Positions 51,148-60,749 of a stretch of DNA of 64,000 nt are shown piece by piece. The notes beneath the pieces were generated by a model. It searched no databases and had not been told where the DNA came from. It saw only the letters and a program-made list of their open reading frames with translations. How positions within the stretch are numbered: position 1 is the stretch's first letter; every line of letters begins with the position of its first letter. Origin of the DNA: Hyphomicrobiales bacterium (GTDB taxonomy: Bacteria > Pseudomonadota > Alphaproteobacteria > Rhizobiales > Rhizobiaceae); NCBI GenBank assembly GCA_900466945.1, contig UBNV01000010.1, forward strand, positions 619,365-683,364. Reading direction: 5' to 3'. Made by a program: the position numbers and the translations under genes.

Positions 51148-52734
51148 TCAGAAGTCCGTCGCAACCCCGCCTTCGGCCTTGCGTTTCGCCACGAAGGCAT
51201 CGAGCTCTTCCTCGACACCAGGGTCGATCGGCGGGCGCTCGTAAGAGCTGAGCTTTTCCTTGAAGACGCGGTTGGCGTGATCGTAGGTGGTCGGGCGACC
51301 GGCGTCGGTCCAGGTTTCGAAATTGCGCCAGTCCGAGAGGATCGGCGAATAGAAGGCGGTCTCGTAGCGGGCGAGCGTGTGGGCCGTGCCGAAGAAGTGG
51401 CCGCCGGGGCCGACTTCGCGGACTGCGTCAAGCGCCAGCGCATCCTGGCTGACATCGAGGGGCGTCAGGAATTCGGCGACCATCTGCAGCATGTCGACGT
51501 CTAGGATGAACTTCTCGAAGGAGGCCGTGAGGCCACCTTCCGTCCAGCCGGCGGAATGCATGATGAAATTGCCGCCGCCTTGGGTCAGTGCCCAGAGCGA
51601 GAAGACGGATTCGTAGGCGGCCTGTGCGTCGAGCGTGTTGGCGGCATTGGTGTTTGAGGTGCGGTAGGGGATGCCGTAACGGCGGGCGAGCTGGCCGCCG
51701 ACGATGACCGCCTTCATGTATTCAGGCGTGCCGAAGGCGGGCGCGCCGGTCTTCATGTCGACATTCGAGGTGAAGCCGCCATAGACAACAGGGGCGCCGC
51801 GCTTGACCATCTGGGTGAAGGCGATGCCGCACAGGGCTTCGGCATTCTGCTGGACGACGGCGCCGGCAATGGTGACGGGTGCCATGGCGCCGGCCAGCGT
51901 GAAGGGTGTCATAACAACGACCTGACCGCGCGACGACATTTCGATGATGCCCTGAAGCATGGGGCCGTCGAGGCGGAGCGGCGAGGATGAGTTGATGATG
52001 GTGAAGAGCGAGGGCTCGCTCTCCATCTGCTCCATGGAAATGCCGCGGCCGATGCGGGCGATCTCGATGGCATCGAGATTGCGCTGCTTGCCGAGCGAGT
52101 AGCAGTGGAAGACCTTGTCTGTCAGCTTCACCATGTCGGAGAGGCAGTCGAGGTGGCGCACCGAGGCATGGATGTCGATCGGCTCGACCGGGTAGCCGCC
52201 GGTCGTGTGGATCACGTCATAGCACTGGGCAAGCTTGACCAGTTTGCGGAAGTCCTCCTGGTTGCCGGCGCGGCGACCGCCTTCACGATCCGCGACAAAG
52301 GGGGCAGAGGCAATCTGGGCGAAGACCAAGTTGTTGCCGCCCATCTTGACGTTGCGCTCGGGATTGCGGGCGAACATCTGGAACTCGCGCGGGGCCGACG
52401 CGATCATGTCTATGATCAGATTGCGGTCGAAGCGGACGCGGTCCGAGCCTTCCGTTACGTCTGCGCCATGCGCCTTCATGATGGCGCGCGCCTCGGGCAG
52501 CATGATGTCCATGCCGATCTCTTCGAGGATGGTCAGCGACGCCTCATGCATCTCGTCGAGGGCGGCAGGATCCAGAAGCTCGGTCTTGGTCAGGCGATTG
52601 ACGAGATTGCGATACTTGCCCGCCACGCCCGTTCGGCTGCGATCACCACCGCGGCCACCGGTGCGCCGGCGGCGTTCGCCGCCTGCGGATTGGGGTTCAG
52701 TCTCGGACAAGACGGGGATGGTAATGTCGCTCAT
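51148..52734 (-). CDS. MttB-superfamily (trimethylamine methyltransferase-like) protein, non-pyrrolysine
   Basis: A 528-residue TIM-barrel protein of the MttB family, which transfers a methyl group from a quaternary or tertiary amine to a corrinoid protein. The frame is uninterrupted, so there is no in-frame amber pyrrolysine codon. It belongs to the glycine-betaine-type branch (MtgB-like), where known substrates are glycine betaine, proline betaine or carnitine. The N-terminal 40 residues are Arg/Gly-rich and atypical. No corrinoid protein, RamA-like activase or methyltetrahydrofolate methyltransferase is encoded nearby. The acceptor must therefore be elsewhere, or the activity differs. Confidence 0.88.
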   Translation of the reverse strand: MSDITIPVLSETEPQSAGGERRRRTGGRGGDRSRTGVAGKYRNLVNRLTKTELLDPAALDEMHEASLTILEEIGMDIMLPEARAIMKAHGADVTEGSDRVRFDRNLIIDMIASAPREFQMFARNPERNVKMGGNNLVFAQIASAPFVADREGGRRAGNQEDFRKLVKLAQCYDVIHTTGGYPVEPIDIHASVRHLDCLSDMVKLTDKVFHCYSLGKQRNLDAIEIARIGRGISMEQMESEPSLFTIINSSSPLRLDGPMLQGIIEMSSRGQVVVMTPFTLAGAMAPVTIAGAVVQQNAEALCGIAFTQMVKRGAPVVYGGFTSNVDMKTGAPAFGTPEYMKAVIVGGQLARRYGIPYRTSNTNAANTLDAQAAYESVFSLWALTQGGGNFIMHSAGWTEGGLTASFEKFILDVDMLQMVAEFLTPLDVSQDALALDAVREVGPGGHFFGTAHTLARYETAFYSPILSDWRNFETWTDAGRPTTYDHANRVFKEKLSSYERPPIDPGVEEELDAFVAKRKAEGGVATDF

Positions 52735-52973
52735 GGTCGATCCATTGTGTCAATCTCGACATCAAGTCTCGCAGGTTCGTTAGCCAAAAGGCATTGCCGT
52801 TTGCGACGGAAAACCGGCTCTTCTGGAACAGTGGAGCGACCGGCCGTTTTTCATGCAGCGACCATACATTGATATCTGCTTTTAAAGCGTGTCATTGTGA
52901 TTTGCTTACCGGCTGTTTACCAAAACCAGTCATTTATCGGAGTGTGAACAGAGATTTGACCCGGGGAAGCGCC

Positions 52974-55900
52974 TTGCTCGAGCTAGTCCGCGACAAGATT
53001 GCCGCGCTTGACCTGCCTTCGTATGTCAAGGACAGCGAGCTGCGTTATGTCGCGGTCAATCCGGCCTTTGCGCGTTTGCACAATCTTGCGCCTGAAAGCT
53101 TCATCGGGCGCAGCGACAGGGAGGTTTTCGGCGCCGATCTGGACGGCTATCGCGACGACCGGGAACGGCGCGTGCTGGTTTTCGGTGAAGAAGAGGAGCT
53201 TCATCTGAGGCCTTTTCCGGACGGCCCGGTTCAGATCCTGCATATCGAGCGCTTCTTCGACGACGACGACCGAATGTATCTCTTCGGGTTCATGGAGGAG
53301 GCCGCCGCGCCTGCTGCGGGAGGCTGCGCTCCAGCAGTCCCGCCGTCAGCTGCAGTCTATCAGGCGGTCCTCGAACAATATCCCATCGCCACCTATCTGC
53401 GCGGCGCCGATCATCGGCTGCTTTTCGCCAATTGCGCCTATGCCGAGATGGTCGGCCGCCCGATCGAGGATCTCGTCGGTCGCACGGAGCAGGAAATCTT
53501 CCCGGACCTGGGACAGGAATATTTCGAAGGAAATAGCCGCGTCCTCGAACGCGGCGTCACGGAAGAAGTTCAGGAAACCTTCATCCGGGCGGATGGTACT
53601 CGGGTTCCCGTACTGAGTCGTGTGGGGGCGGTCACCGGTAAGGACGGTGCGCGCTACATCGTCGGCTCCATCACCGATCTTTCCCCGCTGCGGCAGGAGC
53701 AGACCAAACTGGAAACAGCTCGCCGCGAATCGGAGGCGTTGCAACTGCACCTCCAAGGGCTGATGGCGGCGCTTCCGGTCGGCATCATGGTGCTCGATGC
53801 CGACCTGACGATTTCCTTCGCCAATCAGGCCGCAGTCGACATGGCGGAACTCGAGCCGCCTATGCCTCTCGTGGGCATGACGTATCGGGAATTCCTGATG
53901 CGGACGATGGGACGCGGCATTGCGGGTTTGAGTGCCGGGGAGATGGAAGAGCGCGTAGCATTCCGCATCGAGCAGGTGGTCGGCCTGATCGAGGGACCTC
54001 TCATCGACGCGAAGACCCCTTCCGGCCGCGCGCTTGCCGGCGGCAGCTGCCGCATGGGTGACGGTCGTATCCTTCTGACCTATTCCGACGTGTCCGACAT
54101 GGTCCAGCGCGAAGAGGAGACGCTCCTCTATCGTACAACGCTCGAACAGATGCCGGTCCCGGTCTTCATCCGCGACACCAACCGGCGGATGATCTATGTG
54201 AATACGGCCTATGAAGAGCTTCACGGCCAGCGCCGCGAAGACATTTACGGCCTGACGGAAGAGGAACTCTGGCCGGAGAACGGCCAGATCATGAAGGAGG
54301 AGAACCTCCGGATCTTCGCCACGGGCGAAATGATCGAGAAGAACCGCGAGGTTGTCGTCCGCGATGGCCAGGAGATCTCGGTCATTACGCGACTTAGCCG
54401 CATCACGACGGCGGAAAACAAGCACTATCTGGTGGGGTCGGTGAACGATATCACCATCCTCAAGCAGGGGCAGCGGGCGCTGCTCGAGGCGCAGCAGCGC
54501 GCCGAGTCGCTCTATGACGACATCGTGTCCATGTTGCAGATCATGCCTGTCGGCGTTGTGATCATAAACTCAGACTACATGGTCGAGTTCGCCAACGAGA
54601 AGTGCCGGGAAATATGGCACTGGCCGGACGACGTGAGCCTCAGCGGGTTGAGCTTCCGGTCTTATTGCGAGCAGAACCACAGGCTGGGCTATGCCTGGCC
54701 TGGCATCGAATTCGAAGAAGGATACCGCCGCCGCATCGCACAATTCGAGGCGCTCGAAGGCTCTCATGTCAACGAACTCGCCTATGACGACGGCAAGTTC
54801 GTGCTGGCGACGATCACGCGCCTGCATGACCGCAAGATCCTGCTCACCTATTCGGATCTGACCGAAATCCGGCAGCGCGAGCGCGAGATCAACGAGGCCC
54901 AGCAGCAGCTGGAACGTCTCGGCGGCTTCGTGCGGGAATCCATGCGGATGATGTCGCAGGGCCTGCTGATGATCGAGCACGGACGCGTCGCGGAGGTCAA
55001 TCCGTCCTTCGCGCGGATCCTCGACGTGCCAGAAGACATGCTGCGGGCGGGCGCAAGCTGGCGGCCAGTCTTCCAGTATTGCGCCGAACGCGGTGATTTC
55101 GGTGCGGACGCGGAGACGGTTCTCACGCAGTGGCAGTCGGCGCTTCAGAGTTCGGCTGCCATCTCCACGAGCTTCCTCGTGGCAGGGAAGACCTGGGTCA
55201 AGCTCGAAGCGACCTTCGGGGGTGATCGCAGCTGCGTCGTCGTGCTGACCGACTTCACCGAATTGAAGGCGCGCGAGGCGGAGCTCGAAGTGCTGCTTGC
55301 CCGTGCCGAAGCGGCCGACAAGGCCAAGTCCGACTTCCTCGCCAATATGAGCCATGAGATCCGGACACCGATGAACGGGGTGTTGGGCATGGCGGAGCTT
55401 TTGTCCAAGTCCGAACTCGACAGTCGCCAGAAGACCTTCGTCGACATCATGGTGAAATCGGGCAATGCACTGCTCACCATCATCAACGACATTCTCGACT
55501 TCTCCAAGATCGATGCCGGTCAATTGAAGCTTCGCAAGTCGCCTTTCGATCCGGTCGAGGCGATCGAGGACGTGGCGACGCTTCTGTCATCCGCTGCCGC
55601 CGAAAAGGATATCGAACTCGTCGTCTCCGGCGACGAGTCGGTCGAACATACCTTTATGGGCGATCCCGGCCGCTTCCGGCAGATCGTCACCAATCTTCTC
55701 GGCAATGCGATCAAGTTCACCGAGAAGGGCCATGTGCATATCGGCGTCGCCACCCGCGGCACGCAGGACGGTCAGGCGGTGTTGACGCTGCGCATCGAGG
55801 ATACCGGCATCGGCATTCCGCCCGAGATGCAGGCAAAGATCTTCGAGAAATTCTCCCAGGTCGACACGTCTTCGACGCGGCGGCACGAGGGTACCGGACT

Positions 55901-56954
55901 GGGGTTGGCGATCACGGCCGGCCTCGTCAAGCTGTTCGGCGGAAGGCTCGATGTTTCGTCCGAAGTCGGGAAGGGCTCGACCTTCACGGTCGAATTGCCG
56001 CTCACGATCGTCGCCGAGCGGCGCAGGCAGAAGGAATTGCCGGCAACGGTCAAGGATGCCCGGGTGCTCGTCATCGACGACAATGCCGTCAATCGGCGCA
56101 TCGTGACCGAGCAACTCAAGATGTGGGGCTTCGACGGCCTTGCGGTTTCGGATGGTCCGACAGGCTTGCAGATCCTCGGCGCGGCACATGCGGAAGGGCT
56201 GAAGATCGACGCTGTCATCGTCGACTACCAGATGCCTGACATGAATGGTCTCGACGTGGCACGGGCGATCCGTAGCGATTGCCGCTTCGACGAGATCGCC
56301 CTGATCTTCCTCACCTCCATGGACATGGTGGGTGATGACCGCCTGTTCGAAAGTCTGAAGGTGCAGGCGCATCTGATGAAGCCGGCGCGTGCCAACGTCC
56401 TGCGCGGAGCGATCATCGACGTGGTGCGCACGGCCCGGGTGCATGGGGTCAATTCCGCGCGGCTGCAACCCGCACCGGCCGCGCCCATCCTTGCGAGCAG
56501 ACCCCCTTTGCTGCAGTCCGAGCCCGTAGCCGAGAACAATTACTTTGGAGTTCTGGGCCTCAGGGTGCTGATCGCCGAGGATAATCCGGTCAACCAGATC
56601 GTCTTTCGCCAGATCCTGACTGGAAGCGGCATCGCCTACCGCATCGTCGGCAATGGCGAGGAAGCCGTCGAGGCCTGGGCCAGCGAGCCGCCGGATCTGA
56701 TCCTGATGGATGTCTCGATGCCAGTCATGAACGGTCATCAGGCGACCGAGGCGATCCGATCGGCGGAGCAGGGAACAGGCCGCCGTGTCCCGATCATCGG
56801 CGTCACAGCACATGCGCTCGACAGCGACCGCGAGGCCTGCCTTGCGGCCGGCATGGACGATTATCTGTCGAAGCCGATTTCCCCGGAACTGCTCATGAAC
56901 AAGATCGAAGAATGGAGCGGCAGGCCGATTGCGGCTGCCCGTGCGGAAGGTTGA
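52974..56954 (+). CDS. Multi-PAS hybrid histidine kinase with two receiver domains
   Basis: About 1,326 residues, soluble. Five to six PAS-type domains fill the first 770 residues (two share the [V/A]-x-[Y/V]-[L/I]-R-[G/D]-x-[D/N] plus Y-[L/I]-V-G-S-[I/V]-x-D-[L/I] pattern). The kinase follows: H-box F-L-A-N-M-S-H-E-I-R-T-P, N-box N-L-L-G-N-A-I-K-F, and G boxes D-T-G-I-G-I and G-T-G-L-G-L. Receiver 1 has its phospho-Asp in V-D-Y-Q-M-P-D and receiver 2 in M-D-V-S-M-P-V. The frame is open from 52794, but the upstream part is AT-rich promoter-like DNA. TTG 52974 with GGGGAAG 4 nt before it is chosen; GTG 52944 is an alternative. No partner regulator is adjacent. Confidence 0.88.
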   Translation: MLELVRDKIAALDLPSYVKDSELRYVAVNPAFARLHNLAPESFIGRSDREVFGADLDGYRDDRERRVLVFGEEEELHLRPFPDGPVQILHIERFFDDDDRMYLFGFMEEAAAPAAGGCAPAVPPSAAVYQAVLEQYPIATYLRGADHRLLFANCAYAEMVGRPIEDLVGRTEQEIFPDLGQEYFEGNSRVLERGVTEEVQETFIRADGTRVPVLSRVGAVTGKDGARYIVGSITDLSPLRQEQTKLETARRESEALQLHLQGLMAALPVGIMVLDADLTISFANQAAVDMAELEPPMPLVGMTYREFLMRTMGRGIAGLSAGEMEERVAFRIEQVVGLIEGPLIDAKTPSGRALAGGSCRMGDGRILLTYSDVSDMVQREEETLLYRTTLEQMPVPVFIRDTNRRMIYVNTAYEELHGQRREDIYGLTEEELWPENGQIMKEENLRIFATGEMIEKNREVVVRDGQEISVITRLSRITTAENKHYLVGSVNDITILKQGQRALLEAQQRAESLYDDIVSMLQIMPVGVVIINSDYMVEFANEKCREIWHWPDDVSLSGLSFRSYCEQNHRLGYAWPGIEFEEGYRRRIAQFEALEGSHVNELAYDDGKFVLATITRLHDRKILLTYSDLTEIRQREREINEAQQQLERLGGFVRESMRMMSQGLLMIEHGRVAEVNPSFARILDVPEDMLRAGASWRPVFQYCAERGDFGADAETVLTQWQSALQSSAAISTSFLVAGKTWVKLEATFGGDRSCVVVLTDFTELKAREAELEVLLARAEAADKAKSDFLANMSHEIRTPMNGVLGMAELLSKSELDSRQKTFVDIMVKSGNALLTIINDILDFSKIDAGQLKLRKSPFDPVEAIEDVATLLSSAAAEKDIELVVSGDESVEHTFMGDPGRFRQIVTNLLGNAIKFTEKGHVHIGVATRGTQDGQAVLTLRIEDTGIGIPPEMQAKIFEKFSQVDTSSTRRHEGTGLGLAITAGLVKLFGGRLDVSSEVGKGSTFTVELPLTIVAERRRQKELPATVKDARVLVIDDNAVNRRIVTEQLKMWGFDGLAVSDGPTGLQILGAAHAEGLKIDAVIVDYQMPDMNGLDVARAIRSDCRFDEIALIFLTSMDMVGDDRLFESLKVQAHLMKPARANVLRGAIIDVVRTARVHGVNSARLQPAPAAPILASRPPLLQSEPVAENNYFGVLGLRVLIAEDNPVNQIVFRQILTGSGIAYRIVGNGEEAVEAWASEPPDLILMDVSMPVMNGHQATEAIRSAEQGTGRRVPIIGVTAHALDSDREACLAAGMDDYLSKPISPELLMNKIEEWSGRPIAAARAEG

Positions 56955-57686
56955 TCAGGCCGGCTGCCTGATGCCGCAGAGCATTTCCCGCTTACCCGCG
57001 AAACCCGGACGTCGTTCGACGGCGAAACCCGCTGCGATCAGATTGCGGCGCACGAAGCCGGCTGCGGCATAGGTTGCAAAGCTGCCACCTTCTCTCGTCG
57101 TGTCGTGGACTCGCTGCATCAGGTCCGCCGACCACATGGCGCTGTTGCGTGAGGGGGCAAAGCCGTCGAGGTACCAGGCGTCGAAGGTGAGGGGGCTCGC
57201 GGAGAGGTTTCCGAGCGCGTCGCCACAGACGACCGATAGGCGCATCTGCTCGTCGAGATCGATTTCGACCACGCCCGAAGGATGTTTCGGCCAGAGCGCC
57301 GTGAGCGCCTGTCGTTCGGTATCGATCTCGGGCCAGCGGGCAAGGGCGCGGTCGATTTCTTCGTCCTTCATGGGGTAGAGCTCGAAGGAGACGAAATGGA
57401 GCCGGGCACCCGGCTTGCGATGCTGCTTCCAATGCCGCCAGGTCTCGCAGGCGTTCAAACCCGTGCCGAAGCCGAGTTCGCCTATGGTAAAGTCCTCAGC
57501 CTCTTGCCAGCGCTCCGGCAGGCCGTTGCCGGCGAGGAAGACATGGCCGCATTCCAGCCGGCCATCCGTCTGGCAATAAAAATGATCGCCAAAGGCGGTG
57601 GAAAAGGGCATATCGCCGTCGTGCCAGGTGAGCGGTGCCTGGGTATCGCCGGTGCCTGGCGGATAACTTGAGTGGGTCATGGCCAT
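56955..57686 (-). CDS. mnmD: tRNA (5-methylaminomethyl-2-thiouridine34)-methyltransferase MnmD
   Basis: A 243-residue SAM methyltransferase equal to the N-terminal half of E. coli MnmC. Motif I is I-G-E-L-G-F-G-T-G-L-N. The family signature F-D-A-W-Y-L-D-G-F-A-P-S-R-N is present. It methylates nm5s2U34 in the wobble position of several tRNAs. Starts at 57686 or 57680 are possible (ATG-GCC-ATG). The FAD oxidoreductase gene begins on the other strand within the same bases. Confidence 0.92.
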   Translation of the reverse strand: MAMTHSSYPPGTGDTQAPLTWHDGDMPFSTAFGDHFYCQTDGRLECGHVFLAGNGLPERWQEAEDFTIGELGFGTGLNACETWRHWKQHRKPGARLHFVSFELYPMKDEEIDRALARWPEIDTERQALTALWPKHPSGVVEIDLDEQMRLSVVCGDALGNLSASPLTFDAWYLDGFAPSRNSAMWSADLMQRVHDTTREGGSFATYAAAGFVRRNLIAAGFAVERRPGFAGKREMLCGIRQPA

Positions 57687-58878
57687 GTCCGATAAATCCC
57701 CAGCGCTGTCAGGTCAATTGCGGGCAGACCTCGTGATCGTCGGCGGCGGCATCATGGGTCTGTGGGCGGCGCTGAAAGCGGAGCGTCGGGGCATGGAGAC
57801 AATCCTGATCGACGGCGACACGACTGGGAGTGGCGCGAGTGGCGGCCTCCTCGGGGCACTGATGGCGCACATGCCAGACCGCTGGAACGAGAAGAAGCAG
57901 CTGCAGTTCGAAGGTCTCGTGTCGCTGGAGGCCGAGATTGCCCAGCTCGAATCCGAGACCGGGCTATCGGCCGGCTATCGCCGCTGTGGTCGATTAATCC
58001 CTCTGCCGAAGCCGTATCTGCGGCCGCTTGCCGAACGCCATTCCCGCGAGGCGGAGACGAACTGGCGCCAGCAGGGGCATGTCTTCGACTGGGCCGTGAT
58101 CGAGGACAGCCCTTGGGCCGGTTGGCCATCGCGCGATTTCTGCGATGCAGGTCTCGTGCTTGACGGGTTTGCCGGGCGGGTGTCGCCGCGTGCGCTTGTT
58201 GCGGCGCTGCGGGCACGGCTGGAGCAGACGCGGCGCGTGCGGCTGCTCGAAGGCGTCGCCGTGCAGCGGATCGACGCGGGCGCCGGGAATCTCACGCTCG
58301 CTGATGGCTCTTCGGTCGGCTACGGCAGGCTTCTGGTTGCGGCCGGTGTCGGCTCGTTCCCGCTGCTCGAAACCGTCGGGCCGCGGTTCGCCAGGCCCCT
58401 TGGTCGGGGCGTGAAGGGGCAGGCCGCGTTGCTGAAGGTGGATCTCCCAGACGATCTGCCGCTTCTCTATCTCGACGGGCTCTATGTCGTGCCGCATGAA
58501 GGCGGTCATGTCGCAATCGGAAGTACCAGCGAGAACCAGTTCACGGATCCCTTTTCGACGGATGCGCAACTCGATGCGCTGATCGCCGAGGCGCGGCGGC
58601 TCGCGCCTGTGCTGGAGACGGCCGAGGTCGTCGAACGCTGGGCGGGTCTTCGGCCCAAGGCCATCGACCGCGATCCCATGGTCGGCCCCCATCCGGAGCA
58701 TGCGCATGTTCACGCGCTGACCGGTGGCTTCAAAGTCAGCTTCGGCATCGCCCATCTGCTGGCCGATGCTGCACTCGATGCGATCGCGGGACATGCGCTT
58801 CCCTTGCCCCGGGGCTTTTCGCTCGGGCATCACGTTTCAGTGGCACTGGAGTCCGAAATGTCCGGAAAAGAAGACTAA
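57679..58878 (+). CDS. FAD-dependent oxidoreductase (DAAO family; MnmC2-like candidate)
   Basis: A 399-residue flavoprotein with the N-terminal dinucleotide motif V-I-V-G-G-G-I-M-G-L-W-A-A, a central glycine-oxidase/DAAO-type substrate domain and a C-terminal T-G-G-F-K-V-S-F-G-I-A FAD segment. The C-terminal half of E. coli MnmC, which removes carboxymethyl from cmnm5s2U34, belongs to this family. Being head-to-head with mnmD makes this the likely second half, but a general amine or glycine oxidase cannot be excluded. ATGs at 57679 and 57685 are both possible. The 5' ends overlap mnmD by up to 8 bp. Confidence 0.8.
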   Translation: MAMSDKSPALSGQLRADLVIVGGGIMGLWAALKAERRGMETILIDGDTTGSGASGGLLGALMAHMPDRWNEKKQLQFEGLVSLEAEIAQLESETGLSAGYRRCGRLIPLPKPYLRPLAERHSREAETNWRQQGHVFDWAVIEDSPWAGWPSRDFCDAGLVLDGFAGRVSPRALVAALRARLEQTRRVRLLEGVAVQRIDAGAGNLTLADGSSVGYGRLLVAAGVGSFPLLETVGPRFARPLGRGVKGQAALLKVDLPDDLPLLYLDGLYVVPHEGGHVAIGSTSENQFTDPFSTDAQLDALIAEARRLAPVLETAEVVERWAGLRPKAIDRDPMVGPHPEHAHVHALTGGFKVSFGIAHLLADAALDAIAGHALPLPRGFSLGHHVSVALESEMSGKED

Positions 58879-59025
58879 ACACCCCGAATTTGGCGGGTCC
58901 GGGCACGATGGTCATCCGACGATGTGCCATGCCCGCTTCGTGATACTGTCATGCAAATCACCTATCCACCGGGTTGAAACGGCATTTGCTAAAGTGCCGA
59001 AGCGGGCCAGTGCGAGGTGCTCGAC

Positions 59026-59733
59026 ATGCGTTATGCCATCTGCTTTACGCCGCCTGCCCGTGATCCGCTTGCCGATGCAGCGGCGCGCTGGCTCGGCCGT
59101 AATGTCTATTCCGGCGAAGCCGAGGAGCATCCGGGGCTGAAGGGGCTCGGCGTGCACGAAATCGCCTTCCACACGGCGCTTCCGCGTCGCTTCGGCTTCC
59201 ACGCGACGTTCAAGGCCCCATTCCGGCTCAGCGAGGGATCCACCGAAACCTCGCTGTTGCGGGAGCTGATGCATTTTGCCGGCCGCATGGATCCTGTCCT
59301 GCTGCAGGGGCTGACGGTCGGACGAATCGGTGACGTCTATGGGTTGATCTTGGAGCGGCCATGCCCTTCGGTCGACTATCTTGCCGCTTCGATCGTCCAG
59401 AATTTCGACGGCTATCGCGCACCGCTCTCGGAAGCCGAGATCGAAAGGCGCAATCCCGAGCGGCTTTCGGCGCCACAGTTCAGCAATCTCAGCCGCTGGG
59501 GCCACCCTTACGTGATGGACGAGTTCCGCTTTCACATGACGTTGACCGGGCCACTTCTGGCACGCGACTTTCCGAGAATTGAACAGGGCCTCAAGGCGCA
59601 TTTCGATCCTGTTCTCGCCGAGCCCGTCATGGTGACGAACCTCGCGCTCTTCGTCGAAACCGAGCGGGGCGCGCCGTTCACGGTGCATTCGCTGCATCCC
59701 TTGGGCCGAGTTTCGAGTCGCAAGATTGCCTGA
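59026..59733 (+). CDS. DUF1045 family protein, 2H phosphoesterase-like
   Basis: A 235-residue protein with two H-x-T motifs, H59-A-T61 and H170-M-T172, the hallmark of 2H phosphodiesterases. It matches the DUF1045 family, which is often found in phosphonate operons (RcsF/PhnPP-like cyclic phosphate handling), although none is present here. ATG 59026 has GAGGTG 6 nt upstream; a GTG at 59017 is less likely. It lies 90 bp before puuE on the same strand and may be co-transcribed. Confidence 0.82.
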   Translation: MRYAICFTPPARDPLADAAARWLGRNVYSGEAEEHPGLKGLGVHEIAFHTALPRRFGFHATFKAPFRLSEGSTETSLLRELMHFAGRMDPVLLQGLTVGRIGDVYGLILERPCPSVDYLAASIVQNFDGYRAPLSEAEIERRNPERLSAPQFSNLSRWGHPYVMDEFRFHMTLTGPLLARDFPRIEQGLKAHFDPVLAEPVMVTNLALFVETERGAPFTVHSLHPLGRVSSRKIA

Positions 59734-59823
59734 CCTCTTCGCGCTGCAGCATGAGCTGCGTTTTCCATCTCGACAGGTGCCGCCGTCGCCAATAGCCTCG
59801 TATCAAAATACGAGAGGTGAACC

Positions 59824-60744
59824 ATGACGACTGCTCCCTATCCCCGCGACCTCATCGGCTATGGCCGCGCGATCCCCGATCCGAAGTGGCCCGGTGATGC
59901 GCGGATCGCGGTTCAGTTCGTGGTGAATTACGAGGAGGGCGGCGAGAGCTGCATTCTCGACGGGGACCCAGCATCGGAGTGCCTCCTGTCGGAAATCGTC
60001 GGTGGGCAGCCCTGGCCGGGCCAGCGCAATCTCAACATGGAATCAATCTACGAATATGGCTCGCGTGCCGGCTTCTGGCGGCTCTGGCGGATGCTTTCCG
60101 AGCGCCGCGTGCCGGTCACCGTCTATGGCGTGACGCTCGCCATGGCCCGCAATCCGGAGGCGGTCGCGGCGATGAAGGAAGCCGACTGGGAAATCGCCAG
60201 CCACGGCTATCGATGGCTCGAATACAAGGATTTTCCGGAAGACGTCGAACGCGAGCATATCCGCGAGGCGGTGCGGCTGCACAAGGAGCTGACCGGCTCG
60301 CATCCGCTCGGCATGTACCAGGGCAAGCCCTCCATGAACACGCTTCGCCTCGTCATGGAGGAGGGTGGTTTCCTGTACTCTTCCGACAATTATTCCGACG
60401 ACCTGCCGTTCTGGGTGCCGGATCTTGAGGGAAAACCCTTCCTGATCATCCCCTATACGCTCGAGACCAACGACATGCGCTTTGCCACGCCGCAGGGCTT
60501 CAACTCCGGCGACCAGTTCTTCACCTATCTCAAGGACGCGTTTGATGTGCTCTACGAGGAGGGCAAAAACGGCAGCCCGAAGATGATGTCCGTCGGTCTC
60601 CATTGCCGCCTTGTCGGCCGTCCGGGGCGGGCTGCGGCGCTGGCGCGGTTCATCGACTATGTGACCAGCCACGAAAGGGTCTGGGTGCCGAAGCGCATCG
60701 AGATTGCAGAGCACTGGCACAAGCATCACAAGCCGGCATGGTGA
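59824..60744 (+). CDS. puuE: Allantoinase PuuE (polysaccharide-deacetylase fold)
   Basis: A 306-residue metal-independent allantoinase that hydrolyses allantoin to allantoate. The NodB-like deacetylase fold is seen in F-V-V-N-Y-E-E-G-G-E, the G-S-R-A-G-F-W-R region, the S-H-G-Y-R-W motif and the late V-G-L-H-C-R-L-V-G-R-P-G-R segment, which are specific to PuuE. Bacterial puuE genes usually neighbour uraD and other urate genes, as here. Confidence 0.93.
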   Translation: MTTAPYPRDLIGYGRAIPDPKWPGDARIAVQFVVNYEEGGESCILDGDPASECLLSEIVGGQPWPGQRNLNMESIYEYGSRAGFWRLWRMLSERRVPVTVYGVTLAMARNPEAVAAMKEADWEIASHGYRWLEYKDFPEDVEREHIREAVRLHKELTGSHPLGMYQGKPSMNTLRLVMEEGGFLYSSDNYSDDLPFWVPDLEGKPFLIIPYTLETNDMRFATPQGFNSGDQFFTYLKDAFDVLYEEGKNGSPKMMSVGLHCRLVGRPGRAAALARFIDYVTSHERVWVPKRIEIAEHWHKHHKPAW

Positions 60745-60749
60745 GGCTT

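Noticed and set aside
51148..52734. Possible pyrrolysine-containing methyltransferase
   Set aside because: The frame has no in-frame amber codon and full length without read-through, so it belongs to the non-pyrrolysine branch.
55587..56813. A 408-codon minus-strand frame opposite the hybrid kinase
   Set aside because: It is antisense to the kinase and receiver domains, with no family resemblance.
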